Assembly: GCF_030143245.1 (NCBI RefSeq) | Contig: NZ_JARJNS010000001.1 | Span: 248,001-312,000 of the forward strand | DNA length: 64,000 bases | Source of the DNA: Rhabdaerophilum sp. SD176 | GTDB lineage: Bacteria > Pseudomonadota > Alphaproteobacteria > Rhizobiales > Beijerinckiaceae | Direction: 5' to 3' | Shown here: piece after piece, positions 28,199 through 38,342 of the stretch | How the letters are laid out: every line of letters begins with the position of its first letter | How positions within the stretch are numbered: the first letter of the stretch is position 1 | Made by a program: the position numbers and the translations under genes | Notes under the pieces: generated by a model | What the model was told of the DNA's origin: nothing | The model's database searches: none | Seen by the model: the letters and a program-made list of their open reading frames with translations, nothing else

Positions 28199-29613
28199 CG
28201 CGTTCCATCCCCCCGGATTCTGACATCCCGGTTGAACAGCCACCGGCCGTGAAGAGCCCGCGGAAGAAGGGGGCTGCCTTCGAGCCGGAAAAGGCCATCG
28301 CCACCCGCACGCGGACATTGGTGGTTGGGCCTTATCTCAACGCCAACGTGCCGGGCGCCACGCCGATGCTACGCAGCTCGGAAGCGCGCCTCGAGGAGGC
28401 GGTTGGCCTGACCATGGCCATCGATCTGAGCATTGTCGGCTCGGTCATCGTGCCGCTCCGCCAGACCCGCCCTGCCACCTATCTCGGGCAGGGCAAGGTC
28501 GAGGAACTCGCGGCGCGCATCGCGGATGAGGAGATCGGCCTCGTCATGGTCGATTGTGCACTCAGCCCGGTTCAGCAGCGCAACCTCGAACAGGCCTTCA
28601 AGGCAAAGGTGATTGACCGGACCGGCCTTATCCTTGAGATTTTCGGCCGCCGCGCATCGACGCGGGAAGGGCGCCTCCAGGTAGAACTGGCGCATCTCGC
28701 CTACCAGAAGTCGCGGCTGGTCCGCTCCTGGACCCATCTCGAGAGGCAGCGCGGCGGCTTCGGCTTCCTTGGCGGCCCCGGCGAAACCCAGATCGAAACC
28801 GACCGCCGCCTCATCCAGGAACGGATGACCCGGATCGAGCGTGACCTCGAGGATGTGAAGCGCACGCGCGGCCTGCACCGTGCCAGCCGCAGCAAGGTAC
28901 CGTATCCGACTGTCGCACTGGTTGGCTATACCAATGCCGGAAAATCGAGTCTTTTCAATCGGTTGACTGCAGCCGAAGTTCTCGCGAAGGACATGCTCTT
29001 CGCCACGCTTGACCCGACAACGCGGGCCATTGCCCTGCCACATGGCCTGAAGGTCGTGCTGTCGGATACGGTCGGGTTCATCTCCGACCTGCCGACGCAG
29101 CTGGTCGCGGCCTTCCGCGCCACGCTGGAAGACGTGATCTCGGCCGAGATCATCCTGCATGTCCGCGATATCGCGAACCCGGATACGGAAGCGCAGGAAC
29201 TCGATGTCCGGCAGGTTCTCGCCGATCTCGGCATCAGCGGTGCCGCCGAACGCCGGATCATCGAAGTCTGGAACAAGGCCGACCTGCTGCCCGCTGCCGA
29301 GGCCCAGCGGTTGGCCGGCGTAGCGGAACGCCGGGGCGAGGGGGCCCCGGTGCTGGTCTCAGCACTCACGGGGCTCGGCGTGCCGACGTTGCTGGCCGAG
29401 ATCGAACGCCGTCTCTCGGGCGGGCGTGACACCTATGCGCTCAGCCTGCCGGCCGAGGATGGCGCCGGCCTCGCCTGGCTTTACAGCCATGCCGAAGTGC
29501 TGTCCCGCCGCACCAATCGCTCCGGCACGCTGTCGCTGCGCATTCGCGTCGGCCACGAGGAAGCCGGGCGCCTGCTGCGTCGCTACCCGAAAGCCCGACT
29601 CGTTCCCGCCTGA
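28195..29613 (+). CDS. hflX: GTPase HflX
   Basis: 472 residues. N-terminal HflX domain with [11 protein letters not shown]-type motif (here [15 protein letters not shown]), ARTSTREG-like [20 protein letters not shown], and the Gly-rich linker [20 protein letters not shown]. The G domain has G1 [12 protein letters not shown]3 [10 protein letters not shown] and G4 NKAD. It rescues or splits stalled or heat-damaged ribosomes. A GTG start at 28195 overlaps the hfq stop (GTGA), so it is translationally coupled to hfq. It converges on mazG with two bases between. Confidence 0.96.
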   Translation: MTRSIPPDSDIPVEQPPAVKSPRKKGAAFEPEKAIATRTRTLVVGPYLNANVPGATPMLRSSEARLEEAVGLTMAIDLSIVGSVIVPLRQTRPATYLGQGKVEELAARIADEEIGLVMVDCALSPVQQRNLEQAFKAKVIDRTGLILEIFGRRASTREGRLQVELAHLAYQKSRLVRSWTHLERQRGGFGFLGGPGETQIETDRRLIQERMTRIERDLEDVKRTRGLHRASRSKVPYPTVALVGYTNAGKSSLFNRLTAAEVLAKDMLFATLDPTTRAIALPHGLKVVLSDTVGFISDLPTQLVAAFRATLEDVISAEIILHVRDIANPDTEAQELDVRQVLADLGISGAAERRIIEVWNKADLLPAAEAQRLAGVAERRGEGAPVLVSALTGLGVPTLLAEIERRLSGGRDTYALSLPAEDGAGLAWLYSHAEVLSRRTNRSGTLSLRIRVGHEEAGRLLRRYPKARLVPA

Positions 29614-29615
29614 TT

Positions 29616-30461
29616 TCAGACGGCGCCACCGGGCGGCCTTTCCAGCATCTTCGCTTCGTGCCAAAGCGCATCCATCTCCTCGAGGCTGGCTTCCGCCAGG
29701 CTGCTTCCGCGCGCGGCCAGCCCGGCCTCGATATGGCGGAAGCGCCGGCAGAATTTCGCATTGGCATCGCCGAGCGCCGCCTCCGGCTCGATATCGGCAT
29801 GCCGCGCGAGATTGGCGATCACGAACAGCATGTCGCCGATTTCCTCCTGTAGATGCGCCTTGTCGCCCTGATCGAGCGCCTCCTCGACCTCGGCAATCTC
29901 CTCGCGCAGTTTGGCGAGGACCGCGCGCGGATCGTTCCAGTCAAACCCGACTGTGCCGGCCTTTTTCTGGAGCTTGACCGCGCGGGTGAGGGCGGGCATC
30001 ACCCGCGGCACATCATCCAGCAGGCTCACTTCCGGTGCTCCGCTGCCCCGGCCGGCCGCAGCCTTGCGCGCCTGCTTCTCGGCACGTTCCTCGGCTTTGA
30101 TCGCTTCCCACAGCGCCTTGACCAGCCCGGGATTGCCGGCTGAACGGTCGCCGAAGACATGCGGATGGCGGCGGATCAGCTTCCGTGTGATTGCCTCGAC
30201 AACATCGGCAAAAGCGAAATGGCCGGCTTCCTCGGCCATCCGCGCATGGAACACGACCTGAAGCAGCAGGTCGCCCAGTTCGTCGCAGAGATCGACCATA
30301 TCGTTTCGGGCAATTGCATCCGCGACCTCATAGGCTTCCTCGATCGTGTAAGGCGCGATGCTCGCGAAATCCTGCTCGATATCCCAGGGGCAACCGGTCT
30401 GGCGGTCGCGAAGAGCCGCCATGATGGCGAGCAGGCCTTCGATGTTCCGGGAAGGGTTCAT
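29616..30461 (-). CDS. mazG: Nucleoside triphosphate pyrophosphohydrolase MazG
   Basis: 281 residues with two MazG domains. The first reads CPWDIEQDFASIAPYTIEEAYEVADAI followed by DLCDELGDLLLQVVFHA; the second reads KLREEIAEVEEALD followed by LQEEIGDMLFVIANLAR. The paired ExxE and ExxD motifs bind Mg and hydrolyse NTPs to NMPs. The ATG at 30461 begins the family N-terminus; the longer frame upstream is unlikely. It removes aberrant nucleotides and can lower ppGpp. Confidence 0.95.
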   Translation of the reverse strand: MNPSRNIEGLLAIMAALRDRQTGCPWDIEQDFASIAPYTIEEAYEVADAIARNDMVDLCDELGDLLLQVVFHARMAEEAGHFAFADVVEAITRKLIRRHPHVFGDRSAGNPGLVKALWEAIKAEERAEKQARKAAAGRGSGAPEVSLLDDVPRVMPALTRAVKLQKKAGTVGFDWNDPRAVLAKLREEIAEVEEALDQGDKAHLQEEIGDMLFVIANLARHADIEPEAALGDANAKFCRRFRHIEAGLAARGSSLAEASLEEMDALWHEAKMLERPPGGAV

Positions 30462-30761
30462 GGGCGCTCCAGTGGCGGCGGATCGAGGGTGCCGGCGAAG
30501 ACCGGCCATGCGCGAAACGTGTGAAGAGGAGGCCGAAGTGAGAGCCGCGTCAATCCTGATCCATGATTCGCATAAGACATATTATGGAACTTACAGGGAT
30601 GGCAAACGGGCCCGGGACGGCTGGATCTTGCGACAAATTTCCTCATTATATTCATTGTCTTCCGACGTTTTCTTCAGAGATTTTTGGCAACTCCTTCCCG
30701 TAGCCCCATTCATGCGTCCAAGGCTGACCGCGAAGGGAAACCGTCGAAAGAATTTTGCCAT
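30462..30761. other. 300-base non-coding, AT-richer spacer
   Basis: Between mazG and the MBL hydrolase, both on the minus strand. The middle (about 30560-30720) is clearly richer in A/T than the surroundings and includes a TATAAT on the minus strand near 30650. No well-placed -35 partner was found, and no open reading frame here has a convincing start. It must hold the mazG promoter and the end of the tatD/MBL transcript; no clear terminator hairpin was found. Confidence 0.5.
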
Positions 30762-31574
30762 TCAGTCCGCGCTGCGTTCGCTGAACTCGACAATCATGCC
30801 GTCATGGGCCGGACGGATATGCGGCGGCATTTCGCGGACCAGCCGCCCGTAATCGAGATCGGTATGGAGGTTCGTCAACACGGCCTTCTGCGGCCGCATC
30901 CGGCCAATCCAGTCAAGCGCCTCGCCAAGGCTGAAATGCGTGCCATGCGGCAAATCACGCAGGGCATCGATGATCCAGTGGCCGAGCCCTTCGAGATGGG
31001 GAACGCTCTCGTCCGGAATGGCGCTGACATCCGGCGTATAGGCCAGATCGCCGATCCGGAAGCCCAGCGCCTCGATTGTGCCGTGCTGAAGCGGGAATGG
31101 CTGGAAACGGATCGGGCCACCCCTTCCGTTGATTTCGAATTCTCTTTTATTATCAATTAGATGAAAAGTCAAGATCGGCGGATAATCACTTCCATCGGGC
31201 GTCTGGAAGCAATAGCCGAACCGTGCATAGAGCAAGTCCATCGTGCGTGAATCGGCATAGATCGGAATGCGCCGGCGCATCGCCAGCACCAGCGGCCGGA
31301 GATCGTCGATCCCATGGGTATGGTCGGCATGTTCATGCGTAAAAACAACCGCGTCCAGCGCATCGACACCGGCATCGATCAGCTGTTCGCGCAGATCGGG
31401 TGACGTGTCGACAAGCACCCGCGTCACGCCGTCCGGGCCGGTTCGCTCGACAAGGATCGAGCAGCGCCGGCGCCGGTTGCGCGGCTCGGACGGGTCGCAC
31501 TTGCCCCAGCCCTGCGCGACGCGCGGCACACCGCCAGAAGAACCGCAACCGAGAATGGTCACGCGCATCGCCAT
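30762..31574 (-). CDS. MBL-fold hydrolase, PhnP-like
   Basis: 270 residues. Metallo-beta-lactamase fold with THEHADHTHGIDDLRPL (the HxHxDH zinc motif), N-terminal TILGCGSSGGVPR as in PhnP, and PHGTHFSLGEAL plus NLHTDLDYGRL near the end. PhnP is a cyclic phosphodiesterase; in this gene neighbourhood (after tatD) the substrate is unknown and no phn genes are present. It begins three bases after the tatD stop. A short A/T-rich patch of codons (about 31140-31190, encoding HLIDNKREFEI) stands out within it. Confidence 0.85.
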   Translation of the reverse strand: MAMRVTILGCGSSGGVPRVAQGWGKCDPSEPRNRRRRCSILVERTGPDGVTRVLVDTSPDLREQLIDAGVDALDAVVFTHEHADHTHGIDDLRPLVLAMRRRIPIYADSRTMDLLYARFGYCFQTPDGSDYPPILTFHLIDNKREFEINGRGGPIRFQPFPLQHGTIEALGFRIGDLAYTPDVSAIPDESVPHLEGLGHWIIDALRDLPHGTHFSLGEALDWIGRMRPQKAVLTNLHTDLDYGRLVREMPPHIRPAHDGMIVEFSERSAD

Positions 31575-31577
31575 GGT

Positions 31578-32372
31578 TCAGGCGGCCTTTCCCAGCCGGT
31601 CGAACAGCCGCTCGGTATTGGCCTCGAGGATCGGCGCCAGGGCCTCCAGCGGCTTCCCGCGCACACCGGCCAGCACCGCCGCTGTATGGGCGGTGAAGGC
31701 CGGCTCGTTCCGCTTTCCGCGATGCGGCACCGGTGCGAGATAGGGCGCGTCCGTCTCGACCAGCAGTCGATCCTCCGGTGCCTCGGCGGCGATCATGCGG
31801 AGTTCCTCCGAATTGCGAAAGGTGAGAATGCCCGAAAACGACAGATAGAGCCCGAGGGCCACGCCGCGCCGCGCCAGCTCGGCCCCGGAGGAGAAGCAAT
31901 GGAGCACGGCCTTGAACCGCCCGCGCGCCATCTCCTCCTCGAGAATGGCGATCATGTCATCATCGGCCGCCCGGGCATGGATGACCAGAGGCAGGCCGGT
32001 CCGGCGCGCCGCCTCGATCTGCATCCGGAAGGAGGCCGCCTGCTGGTCACGCGGGGACTTGTCGTAATGGTAATCGAGCCCCCCTTCCCCGATCGCCACA
32101 CATTTCGGATGATCGGCGGCCTTCAGCACATCCTCCAGCGTGATGTCGGTTTCCTCGGCGGCATTATGCGGATGCGTGCCCGCCGAGAACCAGACATTCG
32201 GAAACCGCTCCGCCAGCGCGCGATAGCTCTCGATCTTGCGGATGCGCGTCGAGATCGTGATCATGCGCCTGACGCCGGCAGCGCCCGCACGAGCCACCAC
32301 CGCCTCGATCTCGGAGCTGAAATCGGGGAAATCGAGATGGCAATGCGTGTCGGTGAGAACGGGCAGCGTCAC
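31578..32372 (-). CDS. tatD: TatD-family metal-dependent DNase
   Basis: 264 residues from a GTG at 32372 that overlaps the metG stop as GTGA. TIM-barrel metal site residues are in [31 protein letters not shown] and [10 protein letters not shown]. TatD-type enzymes are 3'-5' exonucleases involved in DNA repair and degradation and possibly in RNA or D-aminoacyl-tRNA quality control. Coupled between metG and the MBL hydrolase, a usual alphaproteobacterial order. Confidence 0.94.
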   Translation of the reverse strand: MTLPVLTDTHCHLDFPDFSSEIEAVVARAGAAGVRRMITISTRIRKIESYRALAERFPNVWFSAGTHPHNAAEETDITLEDVLKAADHPKCVAIGEGGLDYHYDKSPRDQQAASFRMQIEAARRTGLPLVIHARAADDDMIAILEEEMARGRFKAVLHCFSSGAELARRGVALGLYLSFSGILTFRNSEELRMIAAEAPEDRLLVETDAPYLAPVPHRGKRNEPAFTAHTAAVLAGVRGKPLEALAPILEANTERLFDRLGKAA

Positions 32373-33934
32373 GCCCCCTCTCCTGCCGTTTCCGGCTCGA
32401 CATAGCGCGGGAACAGGGCCATCGGCGCCGGCAGGTCGGTGCCGGGCACCAGGGCGTGCCCGGGCACGGCATGGGCGAACATCCGCCGGTCTGCCGGCAC
32501 GGCCAGCAGGTCGAGCAGCTTGCCGGCGGCAATCGGGATGAAGGGCTGTGTGACGAGCCCGATCACCCGCAGCACTTCCGCCGTCGTCCAGAGCACAGTC
32601 TCCATCCGGGCCGGGTCCGTCTTGCGGAGCGCCCATGGCGCCTGCCCGGCGAAATAGCGGTTGGTATCGCCGACGACCCGCCAGATATCGTTGAGGATGG
32701 CATGGAGCGCAAAACTGTCCATGTGCTTGCGGCCGCCACCAGCCAGAGCATAGGCGCTGGCGAGCAGCGTTTCCTCGTCGCCCGTCAGGGCATGGCATGG
32801 CGGCACCTTGGCATCGCAGTTCTTGTTGACCATGGAGAGCGAGCGCTGGGCGAGATTGCCGAGATCATTGGCGAGATCGGCATTGAGCCGGCCCACAATT
32901 GCTTCGTGGCTATAGGAACCATCGGCGCCGAAGGAGATCTCGCGCAGGAAGAAATAGCGGAACGCATCCAGCCCGTATTGCTCGCTCATCGCGATCGGAT
33001 CGAGCACATTGCCGAGAGATTTCGACATTTTCTCGCCGCGATTGGTGAGAAACCCGTGCCCGAACACGCGCTTCGGCAGCGGCAACCCGGCCGACATCAG
33101 CATGGCCGGCCAGATCACGGCATGGAACCGCACAATGTCCTTGCCGATGATATGGACGCTGGCAGGCCAGTATTTCCAGCGCGGTGCCTGCTCGTCCGGA
33201 AAGCCCGCCGCCGTGATGTAGTTGGTCAGCGCATCGACCCAGACATACATCACATGCTTGTCGTCGCCCGGGACGGGAATGCCCCAGGTGAAGGTCTTGC
33301 GGCTGATCGAGAGGTCTTCCAGCCCGCGCTCCACGAAGCTCACGACCTCGTTGCGCCGGCTTTCCGGGCCGATGAAATCCGGTTGGCCGGCATAGAGCGC
33401 CAGCAACTTGTCCTGATAGGCGGAGAGGCGGAAGAAATAGCTCTCTTCCTCCACCCATTCGACCGGCGCACCGCTCGGCGCAAAGCGCTTGCCGCCCTCG
33501 CCCGTGGTCAGTTCCTTCTCGTCGAAGAAGGCCTCGTCGCGCACGGAATACCAGCCGGAATATTTCGACAGGTAGATGTCGCCATTGGCCTCCATCCGAC
33601 GCCAGATCGCCTGGCTGGCCGCGTAGTGGCGGGGCTCCGTCGTCCGGATGAAATCGTCATTCGTGGAATCGAGCGCCGCGCCCATGGCCCGGAAGGCCGC
33701 CGCATTGCGATCGGCCAGCTGGATCGGGGTTAGCCCCTCGCGTTCGGCGGTCTGTGCCATCTTCAGCCCGTGCTCGTCCGTGCCGGTCAGGAAGAAAACG
33801 TCACGTCCATCCAGCCGCATGAACCGCGCGATCGCATCCGAGGCCATCAGCTCATAGGCATGGCCGAGATGGGGAACGCCGTTCGGATAGGAAATCGCGG
33901 TGGTAATGAAGAAACGCTCGGTCACGTGGGTCAT
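32369..33934 (-). CDS. metG: Methionyl-tRNA synthetase
   Basis: 521 residues, the short form without the C-terminal dimerisation domain. Class I signatures are the HIGH-like [10 protein letters not shown] near the N-terminus and [12 protein letters not shown]. The zinc-knuckle region ([16 protein letters not shown]) contains no Cys cluster, placing it in the subgroup without knuckle zinc. The C-terminal anticodon-binding domain includes [14 protein letters not shown]. The ATG at 33934 is the conserved start. It lies in the dacA-tmk-holB-metG-tatD run. Confidence 0.96.
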   Translation of the reverse strand: MTHVTERFFITTAISYPNGVPHLGHAYELMASDAIARFMRLDGRDVFFLTGTDEHGLKMAQTAEREGLTPIQLADRNAAAFRAMGAALDSTNDDFIRTTEPRHYAASQAIWRRMEANGDIYLSKYSGWYSVRDEAFFDEKELTTGEGGKRFAPSGAPVEWVEEESYFFRLSAYQDKLLALYAGQPDFIGPESRRNEVVSFVERGLEDLSISRKTFTWGIPVPGDDKHVMYVWVDALTNYITAAGFPDEQAPRWKYWPASVHIIGKDIVRFHAVIWPAMLMSAGLPLPKRVFGHGFLTNRGEKMSKSLGNVLDPIAMSEQYGLDAFRYFFLREISFGADGSYSHEAIVGRLNADLANDLGNLAQRSLSMVNKNCDAKVPPCHALTGDEETLLASAYALAGGGRKHMDSFALHAILNDIWRVVGDTNRYFAGQAPWALRKTDPARMETVLWTTAEVLRVIGLVTQPFIPIAAGKLLDLLAVPADRRMFAHAVPGHALVPGTDLPAPMALFPRYVEPETAGEGA

Positions 33935-34002
33935 CCTGGCTTGCCGGCTGGCGCGACAGGCCATGCCGGAATCGGGCGCGCGGAGCGCCGTTTCTGTCTC
34001 TA

Positions 34003-35079
34003 TCAGCGGCCGCGGCCGGAAACCAGCGTCGAAAGCTCGTCAACCAGCGTGATCACGTAGGCGCGGCGGTCGAGGTTAAACGCCTCCATCTGGCCGGCTC
34101 CCTCCTGCATCCGGCTCCAGAACTCCGCGAGATCCTGCGCGCGCGCCAGATCGCCCGCGGCAATGGCGGAGCGGATGCGCCCGTGCAACCACCACTCGAT
34201 CCGCTCCAGCATGTCCGGCAAGGCCTGTTCCGCACCCCGCACCGCCTCGGCCAGCTGGTCGATCTCGCGATGGAGCCGCTTCGGCAGCGCCTGCAGGATG
34301 CCGTCGACCAGAACGAGGAAGCTGCGCAGCTTCGGATCGGCCAGCCGCAGGGCCCGCCGGACCGAACCTTCCGCCCAATCGGCCATCGCCGGATCGAGCG
34401 AGGCGCCCGGCAGGAGTTCCGGCAGCATGACCGCGAGATCGGCAGCCGGAAGCGGCTGGAACGGCAGCACCCGGCAGCGCGAGCGGATCGTCGGCAGCAG
34501 CCGTTCGGGCTGGTGGGAGACCATCAGGAACATCGCGCGCGCCGGAGGTTCCTCCAGCGTCTTGAGGATGGCATTCGCACTCGCGGAATTCAGGTCATCG
34601 ACCGAGTCGATGATGATGATCCGCCAGCCGCCGAAAGCCGCGGTCTTGGAAAAGAGACCCAGCGCGGCCCGGGTATCCTCGACGCCGATCTCGGCCGGAA
34701 TCTTCTTTTCCTTGATCTTGTAGCGCCGCTTGAGCACGACGAGATCGGGATGCGCCTCGTTGGCAATGAGCTGCGCCGTCCGGCTCGTTTCCTCCACCGC
34801 AAGATCGCGCGGCTCGCCGAACAGGCCCGAGGCACGCTCGCCCTCCGCCAGCAGGAAGCGCGCCGCGCGATAGGCAAAGGTCGCCTTGCCGATGCCCTGT
34901 GGCCCTGTCAGCAGGAAGGCATGGTGAAGCGTGCCGGCGCGGTAGAGCGAAAGGAACTCGGCCTCCGCGGCATTGTGGCCGACAAGGCCGAGCATGGCGC
35001 GGGGATGTGGCAGTTCCACGGACCGGTCGATCTCCGGATATTCCGGCGGCGGCAGGGCCAGGCGCGGCAGGCGAACCAT
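34003..35079 (-). CDS. holB: DNA polymerase III subunit delta prime
   Basis: 358 residues. A clamp-loader AAA+ protein with a P-loop-like [21 protein letters not shown], sensor region [25 protein letters not shown] and [11 protein letters not shown], the delta-prime pattern. The zinc-binding Cys set is missing. It starts at the tmk stop (TGATG overlap), so it is coupled to tmk. Role: loading of the sliding clamp at the replisome. Confidence 0.94.
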   Translation of the reverse strand: MVRLPRLALPPPEYPEIDRSVELPHPRAMLGLVGHNAAEAEFLSLYRAGTLHHAFLLTGPQGIGKATFAYRAARFLLAEGERASGLFGEPRDLAVEETSRTAQLIANEAHPDLVVLKRRYKIKEKKIPAEIGVEDTRAALGLFSKTAAFGGWRIIIIDSVDDLNSASANAILKTLEEPPARAMFLMVSHQPERLLPTIRSRCRVLPFQPLPAADLAVMLPELLPGASLDPAMADWAEGSVRRALRLADPKLRSFLVLVDGILQALPKRLHREIDQLAEAVRGAEQALPDMLERIEWWLHGRIRSAIAAGDLARAQDLAEFWSRMQEGAGQMEAFNLDRRAYVITLVDELSTLVSGRGR

Positions 35080-35723
35080 CAGGCGCCGGCTCCGGCGAGG
35101 TCGATCGCAGTATGCGCCACCACCAGCGCGCGGATCGAGGCAGCCACCGCCTCGGCCGGCCTGTCAGCATCGACCACATGAATGCGGTCCGGCTCGCGGC
35201 GCGCAAGCGCGAGGAACCGCGCCCGCACGCGGGCATGGAAGGCGAGGTCGGCGCGCTCGAAGGCATCGCCCGCCGTGCCGCGCTGACGCGCCCGGGCAAG
35301 GCCGGCTTCCGGAGGCAGGTCGAGGAGGAGCGTCAGGTCCGGCACCAGCCCGGATGTGCCGAGCAGGATCGTCGCCTCCAGTGCATCCTCGGCGACGGCC
35401 TCGCCCTGATAGGCGCGGGTCGAATCCGCGAAGCGATCACACAGCACGATCTGTCCCGCCCGCATGGCCGGACGGATCACCCGGCTGACATGATCAAACC
35501 GGGCGGCCGCGAAAAGCAGCGCCTGCGTCATCGCTTCCGGCGGGTCGCCGGCATTCAGGAGCAGGCCGCGGATCGCCTCGGCCAGCGGCGTGCCACCGGG
35601 CTCGCGCGTGAGGACAACCTCGTGCCCGGCTGCGCGCAGGGTCTCCGCGAGGAAGCGGATCTGCGTCGATTTGCCCGCCCCCTCGCCGCCCTCGAACGTG
35701 ATGAAGAATCCCGGATCGATCAT
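35079..35723 (-). CDS. tmk: Thymidylate kinase
   Basis: 214 residues. Phosphorylates dTMP to dTDP. P-loop FEGGEGAGKSTQIRFLAE near the N-terminus, REPGGTPLAEAIRGLLL, the DRFADSTRAYQG substrate-binding motif, and the LID region ARQRGTAGDAFE. The start overlaps the dacA stop by four bases. Confidence 0.96.
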   Translation of the reverse strand: MIDPGFFITFEGGEGAGKSTQIRFLAETLRAAGHEVVLTREPGGTPLAEAIRGLLLNAGDPPEAMTQALLFAAARFDHVSRVIRPAMRAGQIVLCDRFADSTRAYQGEAVAEDALEATILLGTSGLVPDLTLLLDLPPEAGLARARQRGTAGDAFERADLAFHARVRARFLALARREPDRIHVVDADRPAEAVAASIRALVVAHTAIDLAGAGA

Positions 35724-37000
35724 GGCGCCCGCGTTCCGGTTGAGCCGGTTGTGGCCGGCGCCTGCGCACCGGGCGGCGGCGATTCCGGCTTCTTTCGCCA
35801 GCCAAACTGCGCGACAACCCAGCCGATGCCGTTCCGCGCAACCTGCCGCGACACTTCAAGGGCCGCATCCCGGGCACGATCGACAATGCCACCCGGCCCC
35901 ACCCTTTCGGAGGAGACGAGCGGCGCGGACTGGATCAACCGCCCGTCGATCAGGATTTCCAGCCGTGCGACTTCACGGCCGGCCTCGACCGGCGCTGGCA
36001 GCGGCCCGCGATAGACGAGGCGCAGCTGCGTGCCGTCATTCGTGCCACGCAGCAGCGGAAGCCGGACATCCCTGGCGGTCTGGACCGGGACAGCACTCCG
36101 CTCGCCACCATAGACCGAGACCTCACCGATCCGCGTGCCTTCCGGAAACAGCGTCCGGATTTCGAAGCGGCGGAAACCCCATTCAAGCATCTTCCGGGCC
36201 TCGAGCGCACGTTCCTGCACACTCTCCAGCCCGGCCATGGCAACGATCAGCCGCCGGCCATCCTGCACGGCCGAGCCGATGATCGCCTGCCCCGTCTCCG
36301 GCAGGAACCCGGTCGCCAGGCCATCCGCGCCGATTTCCATCGGCAGCAGCGGGTTGCGGTTGACCTGCCGACCGCGCCCGAGCGCGAAATCACGCTGGCC
36401 GAAAATCGGATAGAGCTCGGGATAGGTATCGATCAGATGCGTCGCCAGGGTCACGAGATCGCGCAGGGTCACGACCTGCCCTTCGGCGGCATAGCCGGTG
36501 GCGTTCTGGAACACCGAGTTCCGCATGCCGAGGCTCTGCGCATAGGCATTCATCAGCTCGACGAATCGCGGCTCCTGCCCGGCAATGCCCTGCGCCAGTG
36601 TGATCGCGGCATCATTGGCCCCGCCGACGATCAGGCCGGTGAGCAATTCGCCGACCTTGATCACCCGGTTCGGCGTCAGCAGCATGTTCGGATTGCCGGA
36701 AACCGCCCCGCCGCGACGCCAGGCATCGACCGAGACGACCATGTCATCCTCGGGCTTCAGCCGGCCTTCCTTGATCTCGCGGAAGACGATGGCCACCGTC
36801 ATCAGCTTGGCGAGGCTAGCCGGCGCGATCCGGCGGTCGGCCTCGCGCTCGAACAGCACGGCCCGGCTGGAATGATCGAAGAGTAAGGCCTGTTTCGCGG
36901 CAGTTTCGAAGGGTGCAGCACGGTCCTGCGCGGCAAGCGGCGACGCAGCCGCAGCGAGCGCGGCGAGGCCGATCACCCAATTCCGAAAACGCCTGACCAT
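35720..37000 (-). CDS. D-alanyl-D-alanine carboxypeptidase family (PBP5/6-like) with altered motifs
   Basis: 426 residues. A signal peptide (residues 1-24, ending LAAQ) precedes a peptidase S11 domain and a C-terminal beta domain. The nucleophile motif SLAK is intact (Ser62, Lys65). The second motif, normally SxN, reads GAN (Gly127, Asn129), and the third, normally KTG, reads ATG (Ala229-Thr-Gly) in GADGLATGF; both codons were checked in the DNA. The usual role is trimming the terminal D-Ala of peptidoglycan stem peptides. With two of three motifs changed it may bind substrate without efficient turnover, or use a variant mechanism. Translationally coupled to tmk. Confidence 0.9.
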   Translation of the reverse strand: MVRRFRNWVIGLAALAAAASPLAAQDRAAPFETAAKQALLFDHSSRAVLFEREADRRIAPASLAKLMTVAIVFREIKEGRLKPEDDMVVSVDAWRRGGAVSGNPNMLLTPNRVIKVGELLTGLIVGGANDAAITLAQGIAGQEPRFVELMNAYAQSLGMRNSVFQNATGYAAEGQVVTLRDLVTLATHLIDTYPELYPIFGQRDFALGRGRQVNRNPLLPMEIGADGLATGFLPETGQAIIGSAVQDGRRLIVAMAGLESVQERALEARKMLEWGFRRFEIRTLFPEGTRIGEVSVYGGERSAVPVQTARDVRLPLLRGTNDGTQLRLVYRGPLPAPVEAGREVARLEILIDGRLIQSAPLVSSERVGPGGIVDRARDAALEVSRQVARNGIGWVVAQFGWRKKPESPPPGAQAPATTGSTGTRAP

Positions 37001-37081
37001 CTGCCCTTGGGGCCTCCCGCCCTCTTAATGCCCAAGCGGCGGGGCAAGGTCAAACCGTGGCAAGGGCTCAGGCGGGGAAAG

Positions 37082-38191
37082 TCAGCGCGTGCTGCCGCGC
37101 GAAGGCTGGAGCGTATCGAACCGGTCGAACTGGCTGAACGGATGCCCGGCACCGAAGCGCGAGAAGCCGCCTTCCATAGCGGTAAAGGACAGATCGGTCG
37201 GCCGGGCGGGCGGCAGCGCCGCGCCACTCGGGCGCTGCGAACCGGCCGCCGGGAGCGAACCCGGAACGACAGGGCTCGCCGCACCGCCGATCGTGTCGAG
37301 ATCGAACGGACGGGCCGGCGGCAGCGGCGCATCGACAACCGGGGTGAACCGCGTCTGCGTGATGACGGCCGGCTCCTGCGGCGCTGCGGCGCGCGTCAGC
37401 GGAACAGTACTTTCATCTTGCTGCGAGGTGAAGGACAGGAGCGACGAATTCCGCTGCGGGCGGGCCGTGGCTACCGGCTCGATCGAGGCCACCATCGTCG
37501 TCGATGTCCCGCCGGCCGGCGCCCGGGCCGGGCCATTGGTCGAGAGCGAGGCGATCAGCCTTGTATCATCAGACCCTGCCAGACCGGCCGGGCCGAGATA
37601 ATCCACCTTCACCCGCGCCGTGCCGATATGGCGGAACTGGAGAAGATTGGCCGTCTTTTCCGAGACGTCGACGACGCGGCCGGCATGATAGGGCCCGCGA
37701 TCGTTCACACGCACGATGATCGAGTGGTTGTTGTTGAGGTTGGTCACCCGCGCGTAGCTCGGCAGCGGCATGGTCGGGTGCGCTGCCGAAATGGAATTGC
37801 GGTCATAAACTTCGCCATTGGCGGTCTTGCGCCCATGGAAGGCAATGCCATACCAGCTGGCAAGACCGGAAACGCTGTAGCCCACCGGCTTCTCGCGCGG
37901 GACATAGCGCCTGCCCGCCACCGTGTAGGGTCGGCCGACCTGATAGCGTCCGCCGCCCTTCGGCGCGTCGTCATCCAGGCCCACAACCCGAGGGCTGGCC
38001 TTGCCATATTTCGGATGGGAAAACGCCCCGATTTCCTTGGACGTGTGCTGGCGGCCGGGACCGGAAGGCTGGTTCGCGCAATTGGCAGCGAGCAGGGCAA
38101 GCGCCGAGACACCCGCAATCCGCATGAAGATCGACGCCGCACGGCCATGGATGCCCGGGCTGTTCGCCCCGCCTTCGTTCCGAACCGGCAT
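37082..38191 (-). CDS. rlpA: RlpA-family septal ring lytic transglycosylase-like protein
   Basis: 369 residues from the ATG at 38191, which has a G-rich Shine-Dalgarno (GGGTGGGGGG). An ATG at 38125 begins a cleaner signal peptide MRIAGVSALALLAANC but has no Shine-Dalgarno. The RlpA double-psi barrel is clear: VGYSVSGLASWYGIAFHGRKTANGE, THPTMPLP-like AAHPTMPLPSYARVTNL, and VRVNDRGPYHAGRVVDVSEKTA. RlpA cleaves glycan strands denuded of peptides and aids septation. The usual C-terminal SPOR domain is replaced by about 170 residues of Pro/Ala/Ser-rich low-complexity sequence. Confidence 0.88.
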   Translation of the reverse strand: MPVRNEGGANSPGIHGRAASIFMRIAGVSALALLAANCANQPSGPGRQHTSKEIGAFSHPKYGKASPRVVGLDDDAPKGGGRYQVGRPYTVAGRRYVPREKPVGYSVSGLASWYGIAFHGRKTANGEVYDRNSISAAHPTMPLPSYARVTNLNNNHSIIVRVNDRGPYHAGRVVDVSEKTANLLQFRHIGTARVKVDYLGPAGLAGSDDTRLIASLSTNGPARAPAGGTSTTMVASIEPVATARPQRNSSLLSFTSQQDESTVPLTRAAAPQEPAVITQTRFTPVVDAPLPPARPFDLDTIGGAASPVVPGSLPAAGSQRPSGAALPPARPTDLSFTAMEGGFSRFGAGHPFSQFDRFDTLQPSRGSTR

Positions 38192-38342
38192 ATGCCCCCC
38201 ACCCAAACCGGGAAAGTGAAGAACACCTTCCCCCAGTCACGAGAATGTGAACCGTTGTGGCAACACAAAACCCAGAATAAGGCGGGTTAAAGGCGAGTGG
38301 CGCCCGGGTCAAGCATTGCCCCGGGCCAGACTTTCGAAATCG

